Source of the DNA: Candidatus Baltobacteraceae bacterium
Lineage (GTDB): Bacteria; Vulcanimicrobiota; Vulcanimicrobiia; Vulcanimicrobiales; Vulcanimicrobiaceae
Assembly: GCA_036488875.1 (NCBI GenBank)
Contig: DASXGW010000012.1
Coordinates: 124,001-188,000, forward strand
DNA length: 64,000 nt
Reading direction: 5' to 3'
Shown here: piece by piece, positions 34,322-41,789 of the stretch
Numbering within the stretch: position 1 is the first letter of the stretch
Layout of the letters: each line of letters begins with the position of its first letter
Notes under the pieces: model-generated
What the model was told of the DNA's origin: nothing
Seen by the model: only the letters and a program-made list of their open reading frames with translations
Databases searched by the model: none
Made by a program: the position numbers and the translations under genes

Positions 34322-35459
34322 CAACCCCATTTTGTGGGAAATCGGGCACGTCGCCTCTTTTACCGAGTTCTGGACGCTGCGCCACTTGCACGGTCGCGAT
34401 CCCATGATCGCCGGTGCCGACAAACTCTACGATTCGGCGAAGGTCGCGCACGACGCACGCTGGTCGCTGCCGTTACCGTCGCGCGCTCGAACGATGGACT
34501 TCATGGCGCGCCAACTCGACGACACGCTCAATCATCCGTGCGACGACGCGCGGGCCGGATACTTCAACACGTTATCTTTATTGCACGAAGACATGCACGA
34601 CGAGGCGCTCATCTACACGCGTCACATCCTTTCGTACCCGCAACCGCAGTTCGGCTTCGCGCCGCTTCCTCACAGCGCCGAACGGATCGAAGGCGACGCG
34701 CACGTGCCCGCCGGCAACTACACGATCGGCGCGCGACCGGGTGACGGTTTCATCTTCGATAACGAGAAGTGGGCGCACGAAGTTTACGTCGACTCCTTTT
34801 CTATCGCAAAGCGCACCGTAACCAACGCCGAGTTCGCCGCCTTCGTCGAAGCCGGAGGATACGCGCGCGACGACCTGTGGAGCCACGAAGGTTTAGCGTG
34901 GCGCAACCAAGCGCGGGCGCAACATCCGGCGTACTGGCGCGAAAACGGCGGCCTGTGGGAACGCCGGCAGTTCGATCGCTACGTTGCGCTGCGCGAGCGC
35001 GAACCGGTCGTCAACGTCAACGCGTTCGAGGCGGAGGCGTATTGCAAATGGGCCGGTCGCCGCTTGCCAACCGAAGCGGAGTGGGAAGCGGCGGCATCGG
35101 GGCCCGCGCACCTTCGCTTTCCGTGGGGTGACACGTCATGGACGCCGGAGCGCGCCAACCTCGACGCGCACTACGGCGGCGTCTGTGAGGTCGACGCCTT
35201 CGCGAGTTCGGCCGGCCCGTTCGGCTGCGTTCAAATGATAGGCAACGTCTGGGAATGGACCGCGACTACGTTTCTCCCCTACCCAGGCTTCTCGCCGGAT
35301 TCTTATAAGGAATATTCAGAGCCCTGGTTTGCCACGCACCGGTCGCTGCGGGGTGGCGCGTGGTCGACGCGGGCTCGCATGGTGTCCAACCGCTGGCGCA
35401 ACTTTTATCGCCCGCAACGCGTCGACATTATCACGGGTTTTCGCACCTGCGCTCGCTAG
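34203..35459 (+). CDS. senA: Selenoneine synthase SenA (EgtB-like, DinB + FGE-sulfatase domains)
   Basis: 418 residues from ATG 34203 with GGGAG (34193-34197). Residues about 5-150 are the DinB-like domain with iron ligands in IGHVASFTEFW (His) and LHEDMHDEAL (HxxxH). Residues about 165-418 are the formylglycine-generating-enzyme-like domain (VNAFEAEAYCKWAGRRLPTEAEWEAAA, WTATTFLPYPGF, RSLRGGAWSTR). The HEDMHDEA and YTRHIL segments are nearer to SenA than to EgtB. SenA is a non-haem iron enzyme that joins hercynine to the SenB selenosugar. Hercynine needs EgtD, which is not in the window. It is the first gene of an apparent operon with the permease and selD. Confidence 0.85.
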   Translation: MTTDVTVPPAEALLDARARTLALVDDLRDDLLLVPMLDTINPILWEIGHVASFTEFWTLRHLHGRDPMIAGADKLYDSAKVAHDARWSLPLPSRARTMDFMARQLDDTLNHPCDDARAGYFNTLSLLHEDMHDEALIYTRHILSYPQPQFGFAPLPHSAERIEGDAHVPAGNYTIGARPGDGFIFDNEKWAHEVYVDSFSIAKRTVTNAEFAAFVEAGGYARDDLWSHEGLAWRNQARAQHPAYWRENGGLWERRQFDRYVALREREPVVNVNAFEAEAYCKWAGRRLPTEAEWEAAASGPAHLRFPWGDTSWTPERANLDAHYGGVCEVDAFASSAGPFGCVQMIGNVWEWTATTFLPYPGFSPDSYKEYSEPWFATHRSLRGGAWSTRARMVSNRWRNFYRPQRVDIITGFRTCAR

Positions 35460-35478
35460 CCTAACGAAGGAGGTACCG

Positions 35479-36558
35479 GTGTCCGTTCGAGAGATCGAAG
35501 GCAAACGCACGACCGACTCGGGCTTGCTCTACGGAACTTTGGCGTTCCTGGCTATGGCCGTCATCGGCCTCTTCATCGTCAAGTGGTTTCCGTATTGGAA
35601 TAAGGCGCACGTAGCGGCCGCAACGCACGCCATCGGGTCGTCGATCGTCAGCGGCAAGAGTATCGCGCCTCCCGCCGCCGGGCTCGCCGCGGCGTGGCAG
35701 TACACCGTCGCCTACTTCAACTCCGTATGGATGGCCGTCGTCCTCGCACTACTGCTCGGAAGCAGCGTTCAAATCTTCGTTCCGCGCCGCTGGCTGCTGC
35801 GCATGCTGGGTGCGCGAAACGCGAAGTCCGCCGCGATCGCCGGAGCGCTCTCGCTCGGCGGGATGATGTGAACCTGCTGCACCGGGCCGGTGGTCATCGG
35901 CCTTCGCAAACAGCATGCCGCCGTCGGCAGCGGGCTTGCCTTCTTCCTCGGCAATCCGGTTCTCAATCCGGCCACGCTCGTCTTCATGGGCTTCATCCTG
36001 GGCTGGCAGTTCAGCGCGATTCGCCTGGTCGTGGGCCTGCTGCTCATCGCGATCGTGGTTGCTATCGCCAACCGAATGACGACCGACGAAGCGTCCGGCG
36101 AAGCGCCGGCACCCGAACTCGCTGCGATCGAGCGCCCCGACCGATCGTTTGGAACGCTGGCTATCGCCTGGCTCAAGGAACTCTGGAACGAGATCGTCGC
36201 CATCATACCGGGCTACGTGCTGATCGTCTTCATTCTTGGTGGATTGCGCGCGTGGTTCTTTCCGCCGGATTTTACCATTCACGCCTCGGGCGTCGCCGGA
36301 ATGACGCTCGTATCGCTGGTCGGAACGTTGTTCGTGATTCCGACGGCGGGCGAGGTGCCGATCGTGCAAACGCTGCTCGCACACGGAATGAGCATCGGCG
36401 CCGCCGTGGCGCTCATCATCACGCTTCCCGCGATCAGCTTGCCGTCGCTCTTCATCGTCCGCAAGGCGTTTCCGGCCAATGTGCTGGCGATGACGTTCGG
36501 CGTGATCTTCGCCGGCGGGTTGATCGCCGGAACCATCGCCCAGCTCGTCGACCGCTAA
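35479..36558 (+). CDS. Selenocysteine-containing ArsP/DUF318-like permease (UGA readthrough at 35869-35871)
   Basis: 359 residues including one selenocysteine, from GTG 35479 behind AAGGAGG (35467-35473). One frame runs through, broken only by TGA 35869-35871 (residue 131). It reads GGMM-U-TCCTGPVVIGLRK, then GLAFFLGNPVLNPATLVFMGFILGW. Cysteine relatives, as I recall, read CTCC here, so UGA replaces the first Cys of a CxCC motif. About eight to nine membrane segments form two halves joined by a cytoplasmic loop (about 205-230). A hairpin with loop UGGUCA starts 12 nt after the UGA, as in E. coli fdhF. ArsP-type permeases move thiol-reactive metalloid compounds. It lies 19 bp after senA and 13 bp before selD, so a selenium-related role is likely. 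A pseudogene or assembly error is the alternative but fits poorly. Confidence 0.85.
35869..35903 (+). promoter_or_regulatory. Sec codon and bacterial SECIS hairpin of the permease
   Basis: UGA at 35869-35871, then a 7-bp stem, GGGCCGG (35884-35890) with TCGGCCT (35897-35903), including two G-U pairs. The six-base loop is TGGTCA (35891-35896). The loop core GGUC is the one that binds SelB in E. coli fdhF, and the distance from UGA to loop (19 nt) is nearly the same. Confidence 0.75.
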
Positions 36559-36571
36559 GGCGTCTTAGTTC

Positions 36572-37621
36572 GTGACGAAAGCAGACATCACGAGGCTAAC
36601 GCACCTCAGCGACTGCGCGGGTTGAGCGTCGAAAGTAGACGCTAGCGTCCTCGCGCAGGTCCTGCGCGGGCTGCCTCCGATCTCGGATCCCAACGTCATC
36701 GTCGGAAACGCGAGCGCCGACGATGCTGCGGTGTATCGCTTGGACGACCAGCGCGCTCTCGTCGTCACGGTGGATTTCTTCACGCCGATCGTTGACGACC
36801 CGTATGATTACGGCCGCATCGCCGCGGCGAACTCGCTGTCCGACGTCTACGCGATGGGAGCGCGGCCGCTATGCGCGCTCGCGATTGCGGCATTTCCGGA
36901 AGACCTCGATCCCAGCGTCATCGCAGCGATTTTACGCGGCGGTATCGACGTCGCCGCATCGGCCGGAATCGCGATCGTCGGCGGTCACACGATCAAAGAC
37001 GCCGAACCGAAGTACGGACTCTCCGTCACGGGCATCGTTCATCCCGATCGGGTTTTGCGTAACGATACCGGACGTGCCGGCAACGCGCTGATTCTTACCA
37101 AACCGCTGGGTACCGGCATCGTTACGACCGCGCGCCGCAGCGACGTCGTCGACGACACCGCGCTTGCTCCGGCGGTCGAGTCAATGGTGACGCTCAATCG
37201 CGCGGCGAGCGAAATCGCGCTGCCGTTCGAGATTACGGCGATGACCGACGTCACGGGCTTTGGGCTGATCGGACATCTGCGCGAAATGCTCGGCGGCCGG
37301 CTGGGCGCGCGGATCGACGGCGCGTCGGTTCCGCTGCTGCCGCACGCCCTGAGTTTGGCCGCGCGCGACGTCATGCCGGGCGGCACGCGCAAAAACTTCG
37401 CCGCAGCGCTAGAAAACGGCGCTCGTTTCGGCGCCCGGCTGCCCGCCGGACTCGCGACCGTTCTGTGCGACGCGCAGACGTCGGGCGGTCTGCTGATCGC
37501 CGTCGACGGCTCGCAGGCTCAAGCATTGCTCGATGCTTTGCGCGCAGGCGGAGTGCGGGACGCGTCCATCATCGGCAGCCTTACCGATTCCGGGTCGATC
37601 GACGTTACATGGGCCGCTTGA
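36572..37621 (+). CDS. selD: Selenide, water dikinase SelD with selenocysteine in the active site (UGA at 36623-36625)
   Basis: 349 residues including Sec at position 18, from GTG 36572; E. coli SelD has 347. The frame reads DITRLTHLSDCAG-U-ASKVDASVLAQVL, aligning Sec with the catalytic Cys17 of E. coli (GAGCGCK) and Lys with its Lys20. The rest is canonical: NASADDAAVYRL, AAANSLSDVYAMGARPLCALAI, VGGHTIKDAEPKYGLSVTGIV, TDVTGFGLIGHLREM and TSGGLLIAV. SelD makes selenophosphate from selenide and ATP, the selenium donor for Sec-tRNA and for SenB. Sec-containing SelD is known in many bacteria. The DUF/permease gene ends 13 bp upstream. The end overlaps the convergent flavoprotein gene by 17 bp. 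Confidence 0.92.
36652..36668 (+). promoter_or_regulatory. Bacterial SECIS hairpin of selD
   Basis: CGCGCA (36652-36657), loop GGTCC (36658-36662), TGCGCG (36663-36668): a perfect 6-bp stem. Its top GCAGGUCCUGC is almost identical to GCAGGUCUGC of E. coli fdhF. The loop begins 33 nt after the UGA, within the range reported for bacterial SECIS. A palindrome GACGCTAGCGTC lies between UGA and the hairpin and could stack below it. Confidence 0.75.
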
Positions 37622-38972
37622 TCGACGACTCGAACATTCGCGCGAGGGTCGGTAAGCCCTCACAATACGTCGGGTGGATGTGCACCGAATCGTCGAGCGT
37701 CTTCCACGTCGAGCCGGCTTGCATGTGCGCGATAAAGACGTGCACGATCTCCGAGGCTTCATAGCCGACGAGGCTCGCGCCGACGATCTTATCGGTCGCT
37801 TCGTCGACGACCATCCGATAAAATCCGCGCTCTTCACCCCATTCGATAGCGCGTGCGACGTCGCTCAGCGGTATCTCCTCCCGCCGGGCACGGATGCCTT
37901 TCTTGATCGCTTGATCGTAGGTGAGGCCGGCGCGACCAACTTGCGGCTCGGTGAAGACCGCGTATCCCAGAACGCGGTCGCTGCGCGTGCGTTTTCCGCC
38001 GGCAATGATATCGACCATCCGGCGATAGTCTTCCCACGACACGTGGGTAAATGCCGGCTGGCCGCTGACGTCGCCGATGGCGTACACGCCCTTGCAAGAC
38101 GTATGGAACTGCTCGTCTATATTGACGTATCCGCGGGAATCTAACGCGATGCCCCCTCGCTGGCAGTCGAGCGCGGCGGTGTTCGGCGTTCGACCGGTCG
38201 CGACGAGAAACCGATCGCCCTCGAAGCGCTTACCGCCGGCGAGCTCGACCGTAAAGACGCCGTCCTTGAACGTCACGCTCGACACCGCAGCGTTGAGCTG
38301 CAGATCGATACCGTCAGCGTGTAGCGACTCTTCCAAGCACGCACTGACGTCGCTTTCTTCATTGTTGAGCACGCGATCGCCGTTGTGAAGAATCGTGACC
38401 TTGCTGCCTACGCGCGCCATGCCTTGCCCGAGCTCCAGACCGATGTATCCGCCGCCGAGCACGAGAAAACGCTTTGGAAGCTCCGTCTGGCCAAAGAAGC
38501 TCACGTTGGTCAGATATGGGGTATCCGCGAGGCCCGTGACGTTAGGGATGGCAGCTGAAGTTCCGGTGTTGATCACGATCAGCGGCGCGGTCACTTCGAC
38601 GTCGCCGCCCTTGACCGTGCGTTGCGCGGTGAAGGCTGCCTCGGCGTGCACGATTTCCACGCCGGCATCGGACAGTTTCTTTTTGATCTCGTCACGGAAG
38701 GACTGCCGGATATCGCGCAAGCGGTTCATGACGAACGGAAAGTCGACGCTGACGGTCGCGTGTACGCCGAGATTCTTTGCGCGGCGCGCTCGCCCGGCAT
38801 TGTGTGCCGCGGCCAGAAACGATTTAGACGGCGTGCATCCGTAGTTGATGCAGCTCCCGCCCAGTTCGTCGCGCTCGAAAAGCAGCACGTGCCGGCCGCC
38901 CTTGGCGAGCTCGACCGCAAGCGGAACTCCGCCTTGCCCGCTGCCGATAACGATCGCATCCGCTTTTTTCAT
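37605..38972 (-). CDS. Mercuric-reductase-like FAD/NAD(P) disulfide oxidoreductase
   Basis: 455 residues from ATG 38972 (MKKADAIVIGSGQGGVPLAVELAKGG, the FAD-binding GxGxxG). The redox-active disulfide is GGSCINYGCTPSK. The NAD(P)-binding site is LVLGGGYIGLELGQGMARVGSKV, the second FAD motif is GVYAIGDVSGQPAF, and the C-terminal dimer interface has HIHPTYCEGLPTLA with the His-xxxx-Glu pair. It lacks the N-terminal HMA domain and the C-terminal Cys pair of true MerA. Such MerA-like proteins reduce unknown disulfides or metals. Its position at the end of the selenium operon, convergent with selD, makes a role in selenium or thiol redox possible but unproven. Confidence 0.85.
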   Translation of the reverse strand: MKKADAIVIGSGQGGVPLAVELAKGGRHVLLFERDELGGSCINYGCTPSKSFLAAAHNAGRARRAKNLGVHATVSVDFPFVMNRLRDIRQSFRDEIKKKLSDAGVEIVHAEAAFTAQRTVKGGDVEVTAPLIVINTGTSAAIPNVTGLADTPYLTNVSFFGQTELPKRFLVLGGGYIGLELGQGMARVGSKVTILHNGDRVLNNEESDVSACLEESLHADGIDLQLNAAVSSVTFKDGVFTVELAGGKRFEGDRFLVATGRTPNTAALDCQRGGIALDSRGYVNIDEQFHTSCKGVYAIGDVSGQPAFTHVSWEDYRRMVDIIAGGKRTRSDRVLGYAVFTEPQVGRAGLTYDQAIKKGIRARREEIPLSDVARAIEWGEERGFYRMVVDEATDKIVGASLVGYEASEIVHVFIAHMQAGSTWKTLDDSVHIHPTYCEGLPTLARMFESSIKRPM

Positions 38973-39063
38973 ACAAGAATAATACCTCAACCCACGCTTG
39001 CTTGGCCTCCCGGAGCCGAATCGTCGAAGGCGCCGCGCCCCCTGCTTAGGAAGACTTCATACG

Positions 39064-40356
39064 ATGCACTCGCCCCCGGGGCCGGACGAGACGCCGCTTG
39101 AGCGGCGTTATCTCACGTTTTTCGCCGAAGTGGGCTCGATCTTCGGCGAGGCGCTGCCGTACGACGCGACCTTGCAGCGCATTTGCGAAGCGGCCGCCCA
39201 GACCGTTGCCGATACCGCGACGATGTATCTTTTCGACGACAACGACGAGCTGCAGGTGGTTGCGGCGGCACACGTCCTTCCCGAGCGCTCGGAGCGTTTG
39301 CGCCACCGTACCGTCGCCCTCATGAACGATCCGCAGGGGCCTCGTACGTGGTTTGAGGCCGCCGTGCGCCGCGCCAAAAGCCTGCTGATACCACACATCG
39401 ACGCGGATACCGTGAAATCCGCGGGCGGCGGCGCGCAGTACGTTCAGTTCATCCTCGACACCGGCGTTCGGTCGTTCATCATCGTCCCGCTCACCGCGCA
39501 AGACGAAGTGCTCGGTGCCATCGCGTTGGTGTACACCGACTACAGCAACCTGCACTACAACTCCGACGCACTCGATCTGGCCGAAGATCTTGGACGGCGC
39601 TGCGGCGCCGCCATCGCGACGGCAAAGGTGCACGAGACCGCGATGAACGTCTCGACGCGATTTCAACTGGCGGCCCTTCCGAAATCCGTGCCGCAAGTGC
39701 CGGGTTTCGAGTTCGATTCGTTGTACGAACCGGCTTCGCATGAGATGCTGGTCGGAGGCGACTGGTTCGATGCGTTCGAGCTTCCCAACGATCGCTTGGG
39801 CATTTCGATCGGCGACATCTCGGGTCACGGCGTCAATGCGGCGGCCTTTACGGGAAGCCTGCGCGATGCGCTTCGGATCGCGATGCTCATGGAACACGAT
39901 CTGCTCAAGGTGCTCGACGCCGCCGACGTGCTCATCACGCAAGAAACCGAGAAGGGCATCTTTGCAACCGCCCTCATCGCGGTCGTCGACAAGCGCCGGC
40001 GCACGTTGAGCTGCGTAGCGGCGGGTCATCCCGGACCGCTGTGCTGGAACCAACGGGAGCAAGTTGTGACGGATCCGTTTATCGAGCGTGGATTGCCGTT
40101 AGGTTACCGCGACCTGTGCGCGTCGCAGCAATCGGTTCAAACGATCGGCTTAGAGCCAGGGACGTTCGCGGTATTCTTCACCGACGGCCTAGTGGAAGCC
40201 GAACACGACTATCTGCGCGGACAAGAGCAACTCGTCGAAGCGATTGGTTGCCGTTCGGTTCGCGAGGCCGCGCATCCAGCGCGCGAGATTCGCGCCCTTC
40301 TTACGCCCGGTCCCCATCCCGACGATCTCGCTCTCCTGACGCTGCGCTCCACCTAA
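39064..40356 (+). CDS. GAF - SpoIIE-type PP2C phosphatase
   Basis: 430 residues from ATG 39064, behind AGGAAG (39046-39051). Residues about 15-195 form a GAF domain (LQRICEAAAQTVADTATMYLFDD, FIIVPLTAQDEVLGAIALVYT). Residues about 205-430 are the PP2C-like SpoIIE domain, with LVGGDWFDAFEL, SIGDISGHGVNAAAFTG, AAGHPGPLCW, FFTDGLVEA and HPDDLALLTL. This resembles the first gene in the window but lacks the HATPase domain. It should dephosphorylate a STAS protein when the GAF domain senses its signal. The start diverges from the flavoprotein gene (91 bp). Confidence 0.9.
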   Translation: MHSPPGPDETPLERRYLTFFAEVGSIFGEALPYDATLQRICEAAAQTVADTATMYLFDDNDELQVVAAAHVLPERSERLRHRTVALMNDPQGPRTWFEAAVRRAKSLLIPHIDADTVKSAGGGAQYVQFILDTGVRSFIIVPLTAQDEVLGAIALVYTDYSNLHYNSDALDLAEDLGRRCGAAIATAKVHETAMNVSTRFQLAALPKSVPQVPGFEFDSLYEPASHEMLVGGDWFDAFELPNDRLGISIGDISGHGVNAAAFTGSLRDALRIAMLMEHDLLKVLDAADVLITQETEKGIFATALIAVVDKRRRTLSCVAAGHPGPLCWNQREQVVTDPFIERGLPLGYRDLCASQQSVQTIGLEPGTFAVFFTDGLVEAEHDYLRGQEQLVEAIGCRSVREAAHPAREIRALLTPGPHPDDLALLTLRST

Positions 40357-40461
40357 CCTCGACTTTACGGCCGAATCCACGATCGTTCCCGAGTTTACCG
40401 AGCTCAAGCAAAATCAACGTCAGTCTCTCGAAGTGGCGAAATCGGGATGGTGGACTGAAAG

Positions 40462-41775
40462 TTAGTTGGCGAGGAACGTAATCTTAAAGTTCCTCGGATT
40501 CCAGACCGCGACGAAACTGCTCACGTCGCAGTGGTCGTCGCTTTGGAACGCATACGCAAGACCCTGAAGCGAATTTGCGTGCATGTAGCTCGAGAATAGG
40601 TTGGTCGTCGGATCCTTGTACCAGTTCTTCATGTTCTTGCACCACGCGCCGTCCGGATTGGTCGTGAACGTCGTATCCGTGAGCATCACGGATCGGTTGA
40701 AAGCGGCAATGAGCGTGCCGAAGATCTGCAGGGCATAGTTCTGCTGTAGACTACCGTCGGTGCCGCATCCCTTGACGCAGAACTTGAAGTTGTTTTCGAA
40801 GACGTCGACCGTTACCGGCTTTTTCCAGGCCATCGGGACGAGACCGAGGGTATTTTTCTCGGGTGTGAAGATGAACTGCCCGTTGACGACCTTACCGGTC
40901 CACGCGACCTTCTTCTGCGAGTTCGGCGGGGGGTCGGCGATAAACGTCAGGGTCGCAGTTTGGTACTTGTCCCAGACGGCGTTTACGTACTTGTCGTAGT
41001 AATTTGCCGCGAAAATCGGCTTCGGAATGTTCTTTGAAGTGTAGGCGGCAATTCCGGTTCCCGGCGCAAGTACGCGGTTCGTACCGGGCAGGACCAGATT
41101 TTTATATGCGTCGTTCGCCTGAATTTGCTTCACGAACTGCGCGGCACCGCCGGGTTTCCAGCCCCGCTTGTAGCTCGCGGCGGTCTTGGTCCCCGGAATC
41201 ACGCCGCTGACGGCAAAATCCATGGGAAGATTTGCGCTCTGCAAGGTCGAGACGTTAAGGTTGAACCGTCCGCTCGTTGCTCCCGTTTCGGGAACGTAAG
41301 TGAGCTCGTAGAAATCCCATTTGGTTCCGTAGTTTGCGTCCTTCGGAACGGCAGGATTCGGCGGAATGATCCGTTTGTCGGCGCCAACGGTCAAGAGCAG
41401 CGGTTTCGCAAACGAAACGTACAGGCGTCCGCCGTTGAGTTCCGGGATGACGAACGACGCGGCAGAGCCGGCGTTCAAACACATGGCGCTCGACGGCTTG
41501 CTCGACTGGACGCTCTTTTTTAGCGCGCCTTTCGCATCGGCCAGATACAGCGGCGTTCCGTTTACCGGGTCCAAGCCATAATAGCAAAACCAGATTTTTG
41601 TCAGCGGCGTGCTGTTCTGGTCGACGAACGTCAGCGTAGTCGACGACCCTGCCGCGCGCTCTCGCAACGTCGGGCTAAATCCGGCTGGCGAACCGGGAAG
41701 CACGTGATTTCCCCCGCCACAGGCAGCCAGGGCCGCGATTAGGGAAGCGACGATAATACGGCGATCAAAAAGCAT
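40462..41775 (-). CDS. GH64-like (beta-1,3-glucanase/thaumatin-fold) lipoprotein
   Basis: 437 residues with lipobox (MLFDRRIIVASLIAALAAC). Similarity to GH64 is spread over the protein: LTFVDQNSTPLTKIWFCYYGL near the N-terminus, NYYDKYVNAVWDKYQTATLTFIADPP, and near the end LQGLAYAFQSDDHCDVSS, which corresponds to the family's YAFPYDDV-type end. The GH64 enzymes release laminaripentaose from beta-1,3-glucan using two acidic residues; I cannot assign them here. It follows the next gene upstream by 14 bp (41790-43307), also GH64-like, as one operon. Confidence 0.68.
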   Translation of the reverse strand: MLFDRRIIVASLIAALAACGGGNHVLPGSPAGFSPTLRERAAGSSTTLTFVDQNSTPLTKIWFCYYGLDPVNGTPLYLADAKGALKKSVQSSKPSSAMCLNAGSAASFVIPELNGGRLYVSFAKPLLLTVGADKRIIPPNPAVPKDANYGTKWDFYELTYVPETGATSGRFNLNVSTLQSANLPMDFAVSGVIPGTKTAASYKRGWKPGGAAQFVKQIQANDAYKNLVLPGTNRVLAPGTGIAAYTSKNIPKPIFAANYYDKYVNAVWDKYQTATLTFIADPPPNSQKKVAWTGKVVNGQFIFTPEKNTLGLVPMAWKKPVTVDVFENNFKFCVKGCGTDGSLQQNYALQIFGTLIAAFNRSVMLTDTTFTTNPDGAWCKNMKNWYKDPTTNLFSSYMHANSLQGLAYAFQSDDHCDVSSFVAVWNPRNFKITFLAN

Positions 41776-41789
41776 CCGTTGACTCCTCT

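Noticed and set aside
35329-36558. Permease as a pseudogene broken by a stop codon
   Set aside because: No other stop or frameshift occurs, coding character is unbroken on both sides, the stop is UGA exactly at a conserved Cys, and a SECIS-like hairpin and selD follow.
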